In this document: positions 1-10,130 of the stretch, in pieces
Position numbering within the stretch: position 1 is the stretch's first letter
Layout of the letters: each line of letters opens with the position of its first letter
NCBI GenBank assembly: GCA_028023455.1
Contig: JAQFVV010013080.1
Coordinates: 124,001 to 188,000 of the forward strand
DNA: 64,000 nucleotides
DNA from: Epiperipatus broadwayi
Lineage: Eukaryota; Onychophora; Udeonychophora; Euonychophora; Peripatidae
Direction: 5' to 3'
The notes under the pieces: model-generated
Told to the model about the DNA's origin: nothing
The model's input: only the letters and a program-made list of their open reading frames with translations
The model's database searches: none
Position numbers and translations under genes: made by a program

Positions 1-204
1 AAAGCCAATAAACTCACCACACTGGCTAATGCATGTTGGTGAGCAGCCCATCCATGTCCGTATACTATATGAATAATCACATAGTAATAATAGCTGCAAC
101 GACAAGAACATATGGAGTGGACATTAGGAATTTGCCCTGCTCGGTTCCTTTAAGGCCTCCAAGAGGAATCAAAGGGTCTCCTTTCAGTTAATAGCAAACT
201 CCTT
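1..204. other. GC-moderate flank of the 28S fragment
   Basis: No gene recognised. It contains a short inverted repeat (CTCACCA near 13 and TGGTGAG near 38). Positions 115-204 may be a diverged upstream part of the 28S fragment, but no conserved block could be aligned. Confidence 0.3.
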
Positions 205-643
205 TTTCCCAGGTGAACAGCCTCTGGCCGATAGAAGAATGTAGGTAAGGGAAGTCGGCAAATCGGATTCGTAATTTCGGAAGGATTGGCTTTGAGGGAC
301 AGGACAGGTCGAGGCATGAATAAAAAATGAGGTCGGGGGTGGAAAGGGGTCCGATTTCGCACGTTGGTCAGTGGGAACTGTGCTGGTATATGTATACCTT
401 CACTTCCCCCTGCCTCGTCGTTTTCTCTCCCCCATACACCCACCGCCTCGGAAACCCCATGCCGTCCGCCTACGGTCATCTCAGAACCATCACGGAGCCG
501 GGGAATCCGACTGTCTAATTGAAACAGAGCATCGCGATCGGGGCCGCTGGACGCGGTGCAGACACGATGTGATTTCTGCTCAGTGCTCTGAATGTCAAGG
601 TGAAGAGATTTGAAGAAGTGTGGGTAAACAGCGGGAGTAACTG

Positions 644-681
<38 letters not shown>
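205..681 (+). pseudogene. 28S rRNA gene fragment (degenerate)
   Basis: A GC-rich island in AT-rich DNA reads as large-subunit rRNA on the plus strand. Positions 211-270 match the conserved segment with GGTGAACAGCCTCTGG and GTAGGTAAGGGAAGTCGGC. Positions 495-681 match the segment running from GGGGAATCCGACTGTCTAAT through CAGTGCTCTGAATGTCAA and GACTCTCTTAAGGTAGCC to CGTCATCTAAT. The part between (about 290-480) fits a variable expansion segment. Positions that are nearly invariant in eukaryotes are changed: GGGTAAACAGCGGG instead of GGGTAAACGGCGGG, and AACTGTGACT instead of AACTATGACT. I therefore read it as a pseudogene or inserted fragment, not a working rDNA unit. Homology stops at 681, inside a very conserved 28S stretch. 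The classic R2 retrotransposon target (CTTAAGG/TAGCC) is intact at 651-662, but no R2 follows. Homology may extend upstream to about 115, in sequence I cannot align by eye. Confidence 0.9.
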
Positions 682-958
682 ATAGGGGGTTACTTCTATA
701 TATATAATATTTTTTTATTTAATATCAATAACTTATTTTCCTTTTTATTAAATGCTTAGCTTGTTGAATTAAAAATATTTAGATTCTCTTTCTATTTACT
801 AAAGCTCACCTATCCTGTTAAGTCCTTATACTTCTAATGATTATTCTTTTTTATATTATCATTATCACATACTTGTATTATCTAGATATGTAATTGATCT
901 GTAGTCAAACTAGGCCTTGCATCATGAAAAGTATTTCAGTTTGTATAGATATAAATTT
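682..958. other. AT-rich spacer
   Basis: No gene seen. The first bases after the rDNA junction (TAATATAGGGGGTT) resemble the start of the family D monomer at 34,354-34,370. The rest is low-complexity AT-rich DNA. Confidence 0.3.
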
Positions 959-1335
959 GCATCTAGATCTTAGGATCTAATGCAACCCTCTAGCAACCAC
1001 CTTTTATCTCTACTTAACTACAAAACTATGGGAATGAAATTGAAAACACAAAATATTTTCAATCTAAGCTCAATAGCTTATATAGTCATATGGGTCTGAA
1101 CTCAGTTCAGCACCCATACATTTTGGTGTTTTTGGCTTTTTTACAACCATAGCCACCACTATCCTATTAGGCAGGATTGGTGTTAAACCATTAAGCATCA
1201 CGTGATCACATCTCCTATACTAGCACATTAATTGTTGATAAACAGAGCAAAACTCTCCATACAGTATTGCCACCTGTTCTAAACAGAGTAATCAATGGAT
1301 GCCAGAAGGCTTGTGCATAAAATCCCTATCTCAAT

Positions 1336-1378
1336 ATCCCAGACTAGTTTCTGGCTTGTGGCCTTCGTCAGTGAGGAG
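1336..1378 (-). ncRNA. Type I hammerhead ribozyme motif, family A copy A1
   Basis: Read on the minus strand: stem I 5' side CCTCA, core CTGACGA, stem II GGC/GCC with loop CACAA (closing A-A mismatch), then GAAA, a tiny stem III in ACTAGT, H17 = C, and stem I 3' side TGGG. Position 7 is C, which hammerheads tolerate. Of the four family A copies only this one keeps G8, the presumed general acid. Predicted cleavage follows the C of AGTC. Activity is inferred, not shown. Confidence 0.6.
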
Positions 1379-1576
1379 CTTTGGATCTGAGCACTGCATC
1401 TAGATCTTAGGATCTAATGCAACCCTCTAGCAACCACCTTTTATCTTTACTTAACTACAAAACTATGAGAATGAAATTGAAAGCACAAAAAATATTTTCA
1501 ATCTAAGCTCATAGTTTTGTAGTTAAATAGAGATAAAAGGTGGTAAGATCTAGAAAAATATTTTCAGATCCAAAGC

Positions 1577-1618
1577 TCCTCACTGACAAAGGCCACAAGC
1601 CAGAAACTAGTCTGGGGA
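1577..1618 (+). ncRNA. Decayed hammerhead motif, family A copy A2 (inverted arm)
   Basis: Plus strand: stem I CTCCTCA (1576-1582), core CTGACAA (1583-1589), stem II GGC/GCC with loop CACAA, GAAAC at 603-607, H17 = C at 612, stem I 3' side TGGGGA (613-618) pairing over six bases. The core has A in place of the essential G8. CTGACGA to CTGACAA is the change expected from deamination of a methylated CpG, so this copy is probably inactive. Confidence 0.55.
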
Positions 1619-1725
1619 TATTGGATGAGTAGGCATTAGATAGGGATTTTATGCACAAGCCTTCTGGCATTTATTAATTACTCTGTTTAGCACAGGTGGC
1701 AATACTGTATGGAGAGTTTGCTCTG

Positions 1726-2423
1726 TTCTATTTCTATTTAAAGTTTTTAGCTTTATTCACCTCCACATTTGATTCAATTCTTCTCATAGGAGCAATAACA
1801 AATCATCGTGTTTCTTCACAAGAAACATTTAACATGACTGATATACATTGTTTTCTAATATCAAGCTGTTGGTGCTAATCTTTTAATTCCTTAGATGAAT
1901 AAAAAACAGTTCACTATTCTGATATACCTATGATAGATCTCTAATCTTCCTTCACTGGTGCTAATGATAACTTGTTACCACAACTTAAATTTCCTGTATC
2001 ATTTATGGTTATGCTCTTGTTCTGCAATGATACTAAAATTTTATAGAATGAAATTTTGAATGAAAAGTCTACTTTTAAAGAGCTCAAGTTATCTTATGAT
2101 AATCTTGACAGTCATTACTTTTTTGGAACTATGTTAAATCCATCTTAAAACACAACATAAGAGTGCAGAGCATTTCTTATTATTTATATAAATAATTAAT
2201 ATTCTCTAATGCCTGCAATAAATCCTTACCTGCATTAATTTATTTCACTTGATTCTCTTGCCCTGAATAGGATCAGAATTTTATACAGATATCACATTAT
2301 GATGTATTCTAATTCAACAAATATAGATTTGGTAGTATTCGTGTAACATGTGAAATTAATTTATTACATTCTTGGAACACTATGGAGACAACTACATTTT
2401 AAATATTTTTATACTCTTATATA
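1726..2423. other. AT-rich spacer
   Basis: No gene, RNA gene or repeat recognised in this stretch. Confidence 0.3.
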
Positions 2424-2425
2424 TA

Positions 2426-3170
2426 CAAGGGGGGACCTAAAAATAACTGGAATAGATTCTCTGGTATGCATGTGTGTTGTAGTATATACTTTTTCTGTTA
2501 CATATTTTTTGCAGGACATTGCTATGTGAAATCTTGGTTTTACATAGCACATTTTCTTCTAAAGTGTGTGTTGCATATTTGTCTTTTTTTTTATAATGGC
2601 TGAAATATTTGAATTAACACTGATTTTTTTTTTGACACAAACAACATTTTTCTCTCAGATTTAGTTCATAATGGTCAGACATTTTATCTGCAATTCTAAA
2701 GCATTTACCTGATGCAATAAAATATAAACATCCCATTTTATGCAAAGAATAGAGTGCATCTTCCACCCTAATAGTGTTGTCTTTCAAAACCTTGAGTGTG
2801 AAACACTTTTTAATTAAATTCAGCATGACTTAGCTTATCTATCACTGTATTTACTCAATCTCTCTTTGTTCAATTTTTTTTTTCAAGCTTTCGAATGAAA
2901 AAATATCTCAATTTTTTTTTTTTTTTTGTGAACTTATAACTGGGGGGGGGGGGATGACAGAAGCTTTAAATTGTATTGGGGGATGACAGAAGCTTTAAAT
3001 TGTATCACTTTACAAGTGTTTCTGAACTACTTTGAAAAGTGACAAACTTATTTAGACTGCTGCATTGCATTAAATAGGTTTTACTTTTTAAAGTGATTCA
3101 ATTCACAACATCTAACAATAAGTATAGAATTTTTTATTACAAAATTCCAGTAATTTTGGGTCCCCCTGTG
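2426..3170. mobile_element. Mariner/Tc1-like DNA element (non-autonomous or decayed)
   Basis: The ends form imperfect terminal inverted repeats of about 27 bp. The left end reads CAAGGGGGGACC then AACTGGAAT. The reverse complement of the right end reads CACAGGGGGACCC then TACTGGAAT. Both ends are flanked by TA (2424-2425 and 3171-3172), as expected for TA-targeting Tc1/mariner elements. At 745 bp it is too short for an intact transposase. The minus-strand ORF at 2614-2826 shows no transposase motif I recognise. A 29-bp unit (GGATGACAGAAGCTTTAAA core) is duplicated in tandem at about 2948-3005 next to a G run. Confidence 0.65.
2948..3005. repeat. Tandem duplication, 2 x 29 bp
   Basis: Two near-identical copies of a unit containing GATGACAGAAGCTTTAAATT sit head to tail directly after a run of G. 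This looks like a local slippage duplication inside the mariner-like element. Confidence 0.8.
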
Positions 3171-3172
3171 TA

Positions 3173-3597
3173 TATTTAACAAATAATCATCACATAGTAA
3201 AATTTTGTATTTGGATTATAAAATGATGCTTAGAAAATGTAAAAAGTTTAAAGACTTCTAAAAATATTCATAAACATCTCCATATAGTTATGATTTTTTT
3301 ATTTATCAATTTAGTGTCATGTTTTTGTCAATTAATCATTTGTGTTATATTAATTAGACTAAATTGTTTTTCATTTATTATTAGACCATCACTGAAACCT
3401 TTTGTATTATTAGTGGAGATCCAGCCAAAAATGTGAGGATATATATATTCATATATCCCTATTCATTAAAAAAAAATACTGATTTTTTAAAACAAAAATG
3501 TATTCATTCTTGAAATTAAGGAATATTGCCTGATATTCTCATAATATCATAAAATTTGGATTTTTGACAAACTTTGTTTTTCTGTATCATCTCTCAC
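3173..3597. other. AT-rich spacer
   Basis: Nothing recognisable. It ends at the target-site duplication of the non-LTR element. Confidence 0.3.
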
Positions 3598-3612
3598 AAA
3601 GAAAGGCATACA
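3598..3612 (+). repeat. Target-site duplication, left copy (non-LTR element)
   Basis: AAAGAAAGGCATACA occurs here and again at 10116-10130, bracketing the retrotransposon. The complementary strand at the insertion point reads CTTT/GTG, a T-rich nick site of the kind used by APE-type endonucleases. Confidence 0.85.
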
Positions 3613-3809
3613 GAGCGCTACCTATGGCAGTGAATATTTCACAAGACTTGTATTAGTTCTCTACAAAAAGGATTTATATTAGTGTTTTAAATTACAATCA
3701 GCAGAGAGAAAAGGTGAAAAACAAAAGAGGTAAGTGTTTTTTACCTCTATTACTATTATGGAATTGAGAAATAAAGCTGAATTCCCTAAAATTAAAAAAA
3801 AAGGTTAGC

Positions 3810-6746
3810 ATGGAAAATAAGCATGTATTGCAACCTAATGTTCCAAAGCTAGAGATAGGAAACCTTTCACAGGGGACTAAAAAAACCCTAAAAAGTAAAA
3901 AACAGAATATCAATAATCCAAACTGCGATCTCGATATGAAATTACTAAACCCAAAAGCAATTAATAATTCAGATCAACATTTAACAAATGAAAATGTTAA
4001 CAATGTTAGTCAAAGTCCAACGAATAATGTTGACCCATACGTTAACGTTAATAACCAACAAATTCAGCACTCTTCAAACAATATTACCACCAAATCTAAT
4101 TTCAAAGTTGAAAGTAATTATAAAGATATGCAGCCTGATTCCAATAAACAAAATGAATCAGCACTATTCAAAAAAAAAATTAAAACCATTAGAGAGAAGT
4201 AAATCTAGCGAAGTTCCCACTCCCATAACGGACTCCCAAGACAAATCAAACCTAAAAGAAAGACAGAAACAAATGCAGCACAACTCAAATACTATTACCA
4301 CAAATTTGCATTCAGAAATTCAAAGTAATTACCAAGATATGCAGTCCAATTTAAATAATCATAATAACTCCACAAATTTAAAAAAAAAAACCAATCCGTT
4401 AAAGCGAAGCAATTCTAGCGATGACCTTCCCGCTCCCAGAATTGACTCTGAGGTCCAATTAAACTGAAAACAAATAAAGAAACAGATTCAGCAGTCGTCA
4501 AACTTTATTAATATCAATTCCCATCCAAATATTCAAAGTAATTCTCAAGGTATGCAACCCGATTCAAATAAACAAAATGACTTGACAACGTTTAAAAAAA
4601 ATATTAACCCGCTAGAGGCGCAAAACGGAAACAGAGAAAATACAGAATATTCCATCATTGATGCAAAAATAACTAATTCAAAAAGTGAAAATACAAATAT
4701 GAAAGATTATTCTGGGAAATTTAACACAGTAAGAATGCAACAAAACACAGAATCTCTATCACAATTAAATAATAATAAAACATACGCAAACATAGCAAAA
4801 GCAAGCATAACATCATAATACACCGATAAACAATCCACGCAAAATTCAAACCTTTCGTTATTAGAAATTATAGAAACAGAAACCTTCCAAGAGAATGAAC
4901 TATCTATAGATAAACGAAATAATCCATACTTCACAACAGAAAATTATAACCAAGATCAATACAAACAACTTAATATTCTATTCTCACAAACGATCCCAAC
5001 AAAACTATACCGATCGCTACTAAACTTTAATAGCGACAGAAATCTAATTCTAGCCATGACTGATTCAAACTGTTCTCTATTTAAATTTCCTACGAAACAA
5101 TTATTTGATCTAATAAAAGAGAGAGATATAGGAGGAGGAATCCACAGAATACTAACGCACCCAAACGAACGCTACATAGCGATTGAATTTAAAAACTGGG
5201 CAAATAAAAACACATTTAAAAACAGCTTTCAAACTATAGCAAACCGATTTATATGCTATATAGATTTAAACAGACCTATCTCATTAACAGGAACAATCAA
5301 AAAATGTATAATGAACTTTAATGAAGATAACCTTCAAGAAATTTTAAATCAATTTGGAAAAATTCTCAAGTTTAAATACCTTCCACAAGAAGATGCAGGT
5401 AGCAACATCTTATCCAACGATGCCACATTTGAAATACAGCTTAAAAAAGACATCAATCCAACTGACATTCCAACAGAGGTTCATTGCAAAGGCTCCCCAA
5501 TGATTCTATCTTTCAAAGGTGTAAGACCTCAATGTTTCTTCTGCCATCAGAGAACCCACTTAATAAAAGATTGTATAGCAAGAATCTGTTCAATCTGTGG
5601 AGGAAAGAAAAGCCAATATCACAAATGTATAAAAAACATCAAACAGATACAAATGGAAGAATCTCCAGAGCTGCCAATTCCAAACCAAGATGACATACTA
5701 TCACTGTTCTCAACACTAGAAGAAGAAAAAAGCAACACAGAAAACTTCCAAAGCCCAACACTCCATCTAGCAACATATGCTATTTTGAGAACTTCCCCAA
5801 AACAGCAAAAAAATGAAGTTACTCAAAACATCAATCACCTAATGCACATGCAGACAATCAACAAGATACTCAAAAAAAGAAAACAGCAAATATCAAATTG
5901 ATAAATACAGATGTATCATCAGATTCGGAGACAGATTCATCTTCATCTCAAGACAAAAAAAACCAGCAAATATCAAATTGATAAATACAGATGTATCATC
6001 AGATTCGGAGACAGATTCATCTTCATCTCAAGACAAAAAAAATAGACCCCACAAAAATCCACAATCTCAGAAAAACACTATTCCAAACTCACAAAAATTA
6101 AAGGAATCAAGAAGTTTAGATTTAGATACAACTACCTTTCCAACCAAAAAGCTGAACCAAAATACCAAAATACCACAAAAAATTGCTAAACTAACAAGCA
6201 CAATACTTCATGAAAAAGAAGATGAAACAGAATATAACTACCTCACAGAAAATGAATCAGAAATGGACCTTTCCATGGATCTAACAAATAAAAAAAAAAA
6301 GAAAATCCATTAGAGCAGACAGAACAAGTTCTGAAGAAGACAACATATCAGGAAAAATGAATAAGACAACATCTGAGTATGCCAAGCATTATAATCTAGA
6401 ATCCTGCCATAATCTCAAGAAACATAAAACAAAATCTGATAAATATAACTCCTTAAATGATAAAACAGAATACACAAAAGAAAGACATAACCAAGACCCA
6501 TGGACGATGAATGAGGATTCCCTAGACAGCATAATACAAACACATTCATTTTTTGCCAGCAGGGATTCAGATGTCCCAAACACTGAAATCACTATTGGTA
6601 ACAATCTTCCTAATAAAACCAATCATACACAGATAAAGAGCAATTCACAAGAACAGCCAAATAATAAGCATGCGGTAGTGCATTCCTTGAAAGATAATCA
6701 CATTAATGAAAGTGAAGATAGCTGGAATAAACATAAGAGTGATTAA
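3810..6746 (+). pseudogene. ORF1 (gag-like, zinc-knuckle RNA-binding protein), disrupted
   Basis: About 950 codons once the breaks are allowed for, very long for an ORF1. The N-terminal third is Asn/Gln/Ser/Lys-rich and holds three tandem units of about 71 residues starting near 4062, 4273 and 4486 (each with a QSN or ESN, then MQ, then KKK-NPL pattern). The middle (about 5056-5700) is a folded domain ending in a zinc knuckle CFFCHQRTHLIKDC (C-x2-C-x4-H-x4-C), followed by a second Cys/His cluster CSICGGKKSQYHKC. The C-terminal third is acidic/Ser-rich and low complexity. Breaks: frameshift in the A run near 4170, TGA at 4465, TAA at 4816, frameshift near 5875, an 80-bp duplication, and a frameshift in the A run near 6290-6302. 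Such proteins normally coat element RNA. Confidence 0.8.
5884..6043. repeat. 80-bp tandem duplication inside ORF1
   Basis: The segment from CAGCAAATATCAAATTG to AGACAAAAAAAA occurs twice head to tail (5884-5963 and 5964-6043) with almost no difference. The length is not a multiple of three, so it shifts the ORF1 frame. It is either a recent slippage event or an assembly artefact. Confidence 0.9.
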
Positions 6747-9700
6747 TTCCATGGCAAGAGTATGTGCCATAGAACACTGGTTCCAACTTAACAACCCTCA
6801 CATTCTTTGTCTAGGTGAGACGAAATATCATAACAACTCTGATACCAAAATCAAACAAAAGTTAGACCATTTAGGATTTGTTGAACTCTCCACCAACTAT
6901 GCTGCAGCTGAAGGAGTGGGAGTAATAATCAACAAAAATCTACCACCATCTAGATTGAGAATCCTATACATGGACAAAAATATTATGACTCTAAACATAG
7001 TGTATCAAAAAGATGTTCAACTAAATTTGATCTATGTGTATACAAGCAAAAACACAGCCAAGCTTCTAAGAATAATAAACATCATAAACATGATCATGTC
7101 AAACAACAATGTCCACACAATAATTTTAGGAGACTTCAACATCAGTTACAAACAATTTAACAACAAATTTATCCATCTCATAAATACCGCAATGATGAGT
7201 GGAGAGGGTTTTTTCCCACCTAACTCCTTCTCATTCTACAACAACAATCATAAATCATTAATTGACCTATTAATATACTCACCACAAATACATTTCCAAA
7301 TAGATGCAGAACTAGAACCAGTCCCTTTTACAGACCATTGTGCGCTAATCATAAAAATAGATATAGCAGATGGTCTAAACACTCTACACAAAAAAACAGT
7401 AAGAATGATCACCAAAGAAACAATTACAGAAGCAATACTATCAGAGGCCTATATTTACTTTTAATAAAATAAAAATTTTAGACAGACCAGCCGAACAAGC
7501 ATGGTTTGCACTGATAGGAATTCTACAATCTCTCATAGTTCACCATACAAGGAAAAGAAAAGGTCCAATTACGCTTATGAATGAACTGGACTCTCTCAGT
7601 AAACAAATAAAAGCATACAATATTGACTTAAATGATGTTCAAACCTTAATGAATCTAAAGAAACAATACAAAATAAAGCAAAAGCAGATTGCAGCATATA
7701 TAGCAATAAAAAGATCTAAAATATTCTTAAAAGGCCAGGACTTCTGGACACGGGGCTATCTAAGATGGGAACTGGGGGCTCAAAAAAAAAACAACTTATC
7801 CCCTCTCAAATCAATACAAATGGCTCATCTTACCTGGGATCACCAATGATCGAAAAAATAAAAAAAAATTTCCAACAAAAGCTGCAAGATCCAATACAAT
7901 ACTTGCAAAGCAATGAAAGAGAGTTTAGCACTCACTCGGAACACAACATTACAGAAGCAATGATTTTAGCAAAGCTTAATTCCATGCCTGATAACACCCA
8001 CCCAGGAATTCATGGAATACCTAAATTTCTACTGGCCCACCTTAGCCATTTCTCAGTCCCTATAATTAAGAACATGCTCAACCATCTAGCAGAAGGCAGA
8101 AGAGTTATCCCTAACCTATACCACATAGGACTGGTCCCATTTAAAAAAAAACATAATGAGACTGATGATCTTTTAAACATCAGACCAATATCAATGACTC
8201 CATTGCTGATCAAAGTGATGGAATCCATAATAAAGGACAACATACAAGAAAAAATTCTAGCACAAACCACAGCATCCCAATTTGCTCGAAAAGGGTCTTC
8301 TGCAATGGTAGCTATAAGCATAGTCCGAACCCTGATAGACGAAATCAGATTATCAAGAAAGTCTAAACCATTTGCTGTACAGCTAGACATCAGCTCAGCA
8401 TTTGACTCAGTTAGAATAAATACATTAATGGACCTTCTTGAAGACTTGGACATTCCAGCACCCATAATAAATATAATACAAAACCTGCTAAACAATAGAG
8501 AAATTTCCATTTCACTAAATGGGAAACTATCCCAGCCATTTAAACCGGATCTTTCCATCCCCCAAGGATCCCCCCTCAGTGCCCTATTATTCATGGTATA
8601 TATAGACCCTCTCCTAAAGAAAATTGACCTTGAACTTCCAGGAATCTACTGCCACAGACTACACAAAATCATCAACACCGTTGCATACATGGATGATATT
8701 CTTATCTTCCTTCCTTCCTCAAAACTGCTCCCAAAACTATATAATATTCTAGATCAGTTCCACCAAGCCTCAGGTCTTGAAATAAACAATCTAAAATCAG
8801 CCACATGGAAAATTTACTCAGGTACAAAAATCCATTCTAAATACACTGCTCAACCACAAAACTTCCTTGGGTTTGCAATTTCAAAATCCGCAACCCAAAT
8901 GTCCAGAGAAAATACACCATTCCATCATCACCTCAATGGATATTTTAACTAAAACCTTGCAACAGTCTACCTATCCCTTCAAGGAAAGGTAGCTCTCCTA
9001 AATATGAAAATTATGTCTAAAATTAACTACTACATTCCCATCATTAAACTAACCAAAGCCTGCATCAACAACATTAACACATTAGCAGCCAGACTATTCT
9101 GGAAAGATAAGAAAGCCTCCCTCAGCATAAAAATAATGCAACGTCCAAGAAAACTAAATGGAATGTCTTTGCATTCCACAAAAGCCTATGAAATCCAAAA
9201 GACTCATAGCCTTCTAAGTCAACTGATAAGTAAATCTACATACGATGTCATTCTAAACCCGGTTCCACCTACAGATCGTCCACCACCTCTTAAAATTAAC
9301 TGGTTAGACACAATTATTAATAACCTTAAAAAAAAACATCTAAAATTATCCGAGCAAGCATTCATAAACAAATTAAAAATCTGGGATGCCTACTCCCTCA
9401 TTTTCCCGAGCTTACCACCAATAGAAGGAGCACTATCAATCACAAATCAAAAGATAGCAAGTCTCTTCAAATTCTGGGACATGGAACCAAAATACTTTGA
9501 TCTTGCTATCAAAATAATCTATTCCATGCCTACGAATTGCTTCCTGAATTACAGAAGAGGGATCACAAAACTAAATCCCATATGTCAACTATGCGGAAAA
9601 GATGAGGAAACCTTTACCCATTTAATTAGAACATGCACAGGCCTAAACACATAAAAAAAAATCATTTATGAAAGGACAAAAATTGATTACTACACAATTA

Positions 9701-9924
9701 CATCCCTGAAGAGTAGTATCCAAACCAAAAATTTTGCCATTGTAAGACTGTCACTTTTCCTCACAATGGCCTTATGGCTGATGAGATGCCACAAAATCTT
9801 CCACTTCCCTCAACAAAATGAGACAAAATTCTTTCTAAACACAATCAAGAAACTAAAGAAAAGAGACGAAGTCATGGCCTCACCAAACCGACACAAAGAC
9901 ACCTGGATCTTATTCGAAGTATAA
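6706..9924 (+). pseudogene. ORF2 (APE endonuclease - reverse transcriptase), disrupted
   Basis: The start MKVKIAGINIRVIN is typical of the first strand of APE domains and overlaps the end of ORF1 by 41 bp in another frame. Endonuclease (6706-7464): LGETKY, then GDFNIS, then FTDHCAL with the catalytic His. RT (about 7850-8930): LDISSAFDSV, IPQGSPLSALLF, and the catalytic YMDD box. Thumb and post-RT region: LSLQGKVALLN, then a zinc finger CQLCGKDEETFTHLIRTC (C-x2-C-x8-H-x4-C) at about 9586-9640. Breaks: frameshift near 7450-7470, frameshift in the A run near 7785, TAA at 8950, frameshift in the A run at about 9653. The last frame then runs open to the TAA at 9922-9924. About 1,070 codons in total, normal for this class. 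It makes the nick and copies element RNA at the target. Confidence 0.88.
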
Positions 9925-10115
9925 ATAAGCCCAAAAAAAAATAAAAACAGAAGGACTTATTAATAGTCCAACAAACTAACACACTCTTATTAAGTCTGTT
10001 TAAACAAATTTATACACTAGTTTCAATGTCAACACTTTACACATAAAGAATGAATATCATGTATCACAACAACTTTCATCTACTTGTATAACATTAACCT
10101 GAATAAATATTTTGG

Positions 10116-10130
10116 AAAGAAAGGCATACA
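10116..10130 (+). repeat. Target-site duplication, right copy (non-LTR element)
   Basis: A perfect second copy of AAAGAAAGGCATACA. It fixes the 3' boundary of the element at 10115. Confidence 0.85.

Larger units (their letters stand above)
959..1725. repeat. Repeat family A, locus 1 (tandem plus inverted copy, hammerhead-bearing)
   Basis: The segment starting GCATCTAGATCTTAGG at 959 recurs in direct orientation at 1397, giving a monomer of about 438 bp. From about 1508 the sequence turns back: 1508-1725 is an imperfect reverse complement of 1244-1512. For example AACTCTCCATACAGTATTGCC near 1250 is mirrored near 1700. The same family is present at 53,291-54,039 and as a fragment at about 38,486-38,545. 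A hammerhead-like motif lies in each orientation (1336-1378 minus, 1577-1618 plus). The only ORF inside (about 60 codons) looks spurious. This is a non-autonomous element whose plan resembles PLE terminal repeats or retrozymes. Confidence 0.75.
3613..10115 (+). mobile_element. Full-length two-ORF APE-type non-LTR retrotransposon (L1/Tx1-like)
   Basis: A 6,503-bp insertion bounded by a perfect 15-bp TSD. It has an A-rich sense strand, a 5' untranslated part (3613-3809), a long gag-like ORF1 (3810-6746), and an overlapping ORF2 (6706-9924) with apurinic endonuclease, RT and a C-terminal CCHC zinc finger. About 190 bp of 3' untranslated sequence follows. It ends GAATAAATATTTTGG without a long A tail, although AATAAA at 10102 could serve as a polyadenylation signal. 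Both ORFs carry several frameshifts and stops, so this copy cannot work as read. Clade assignment to L1/Tx1 rests on the RT and post-RT text and is provisional. No RNase H domain was seen. Confidence 0.9.

Noticed and set aside
150-613. ORFs over the 28S fragment as protein genes
   Set aside because: They coincide with conserved rRNA sequence and are open by chance in GC-rich DNA.
651-681. R2 retrotransposon insertion at the 28S target
   Set aside because: The target CTTAAGG/TAGCC is uninterrupted and no R2-type RT or zinc-finger coding follows.
2614-2826. 70-codon minus-strand ORF inside the mariner-like element as a transposase fragment
   Set aside because: No helix-turn-helix pattern or DDE-type motif could be recognised.
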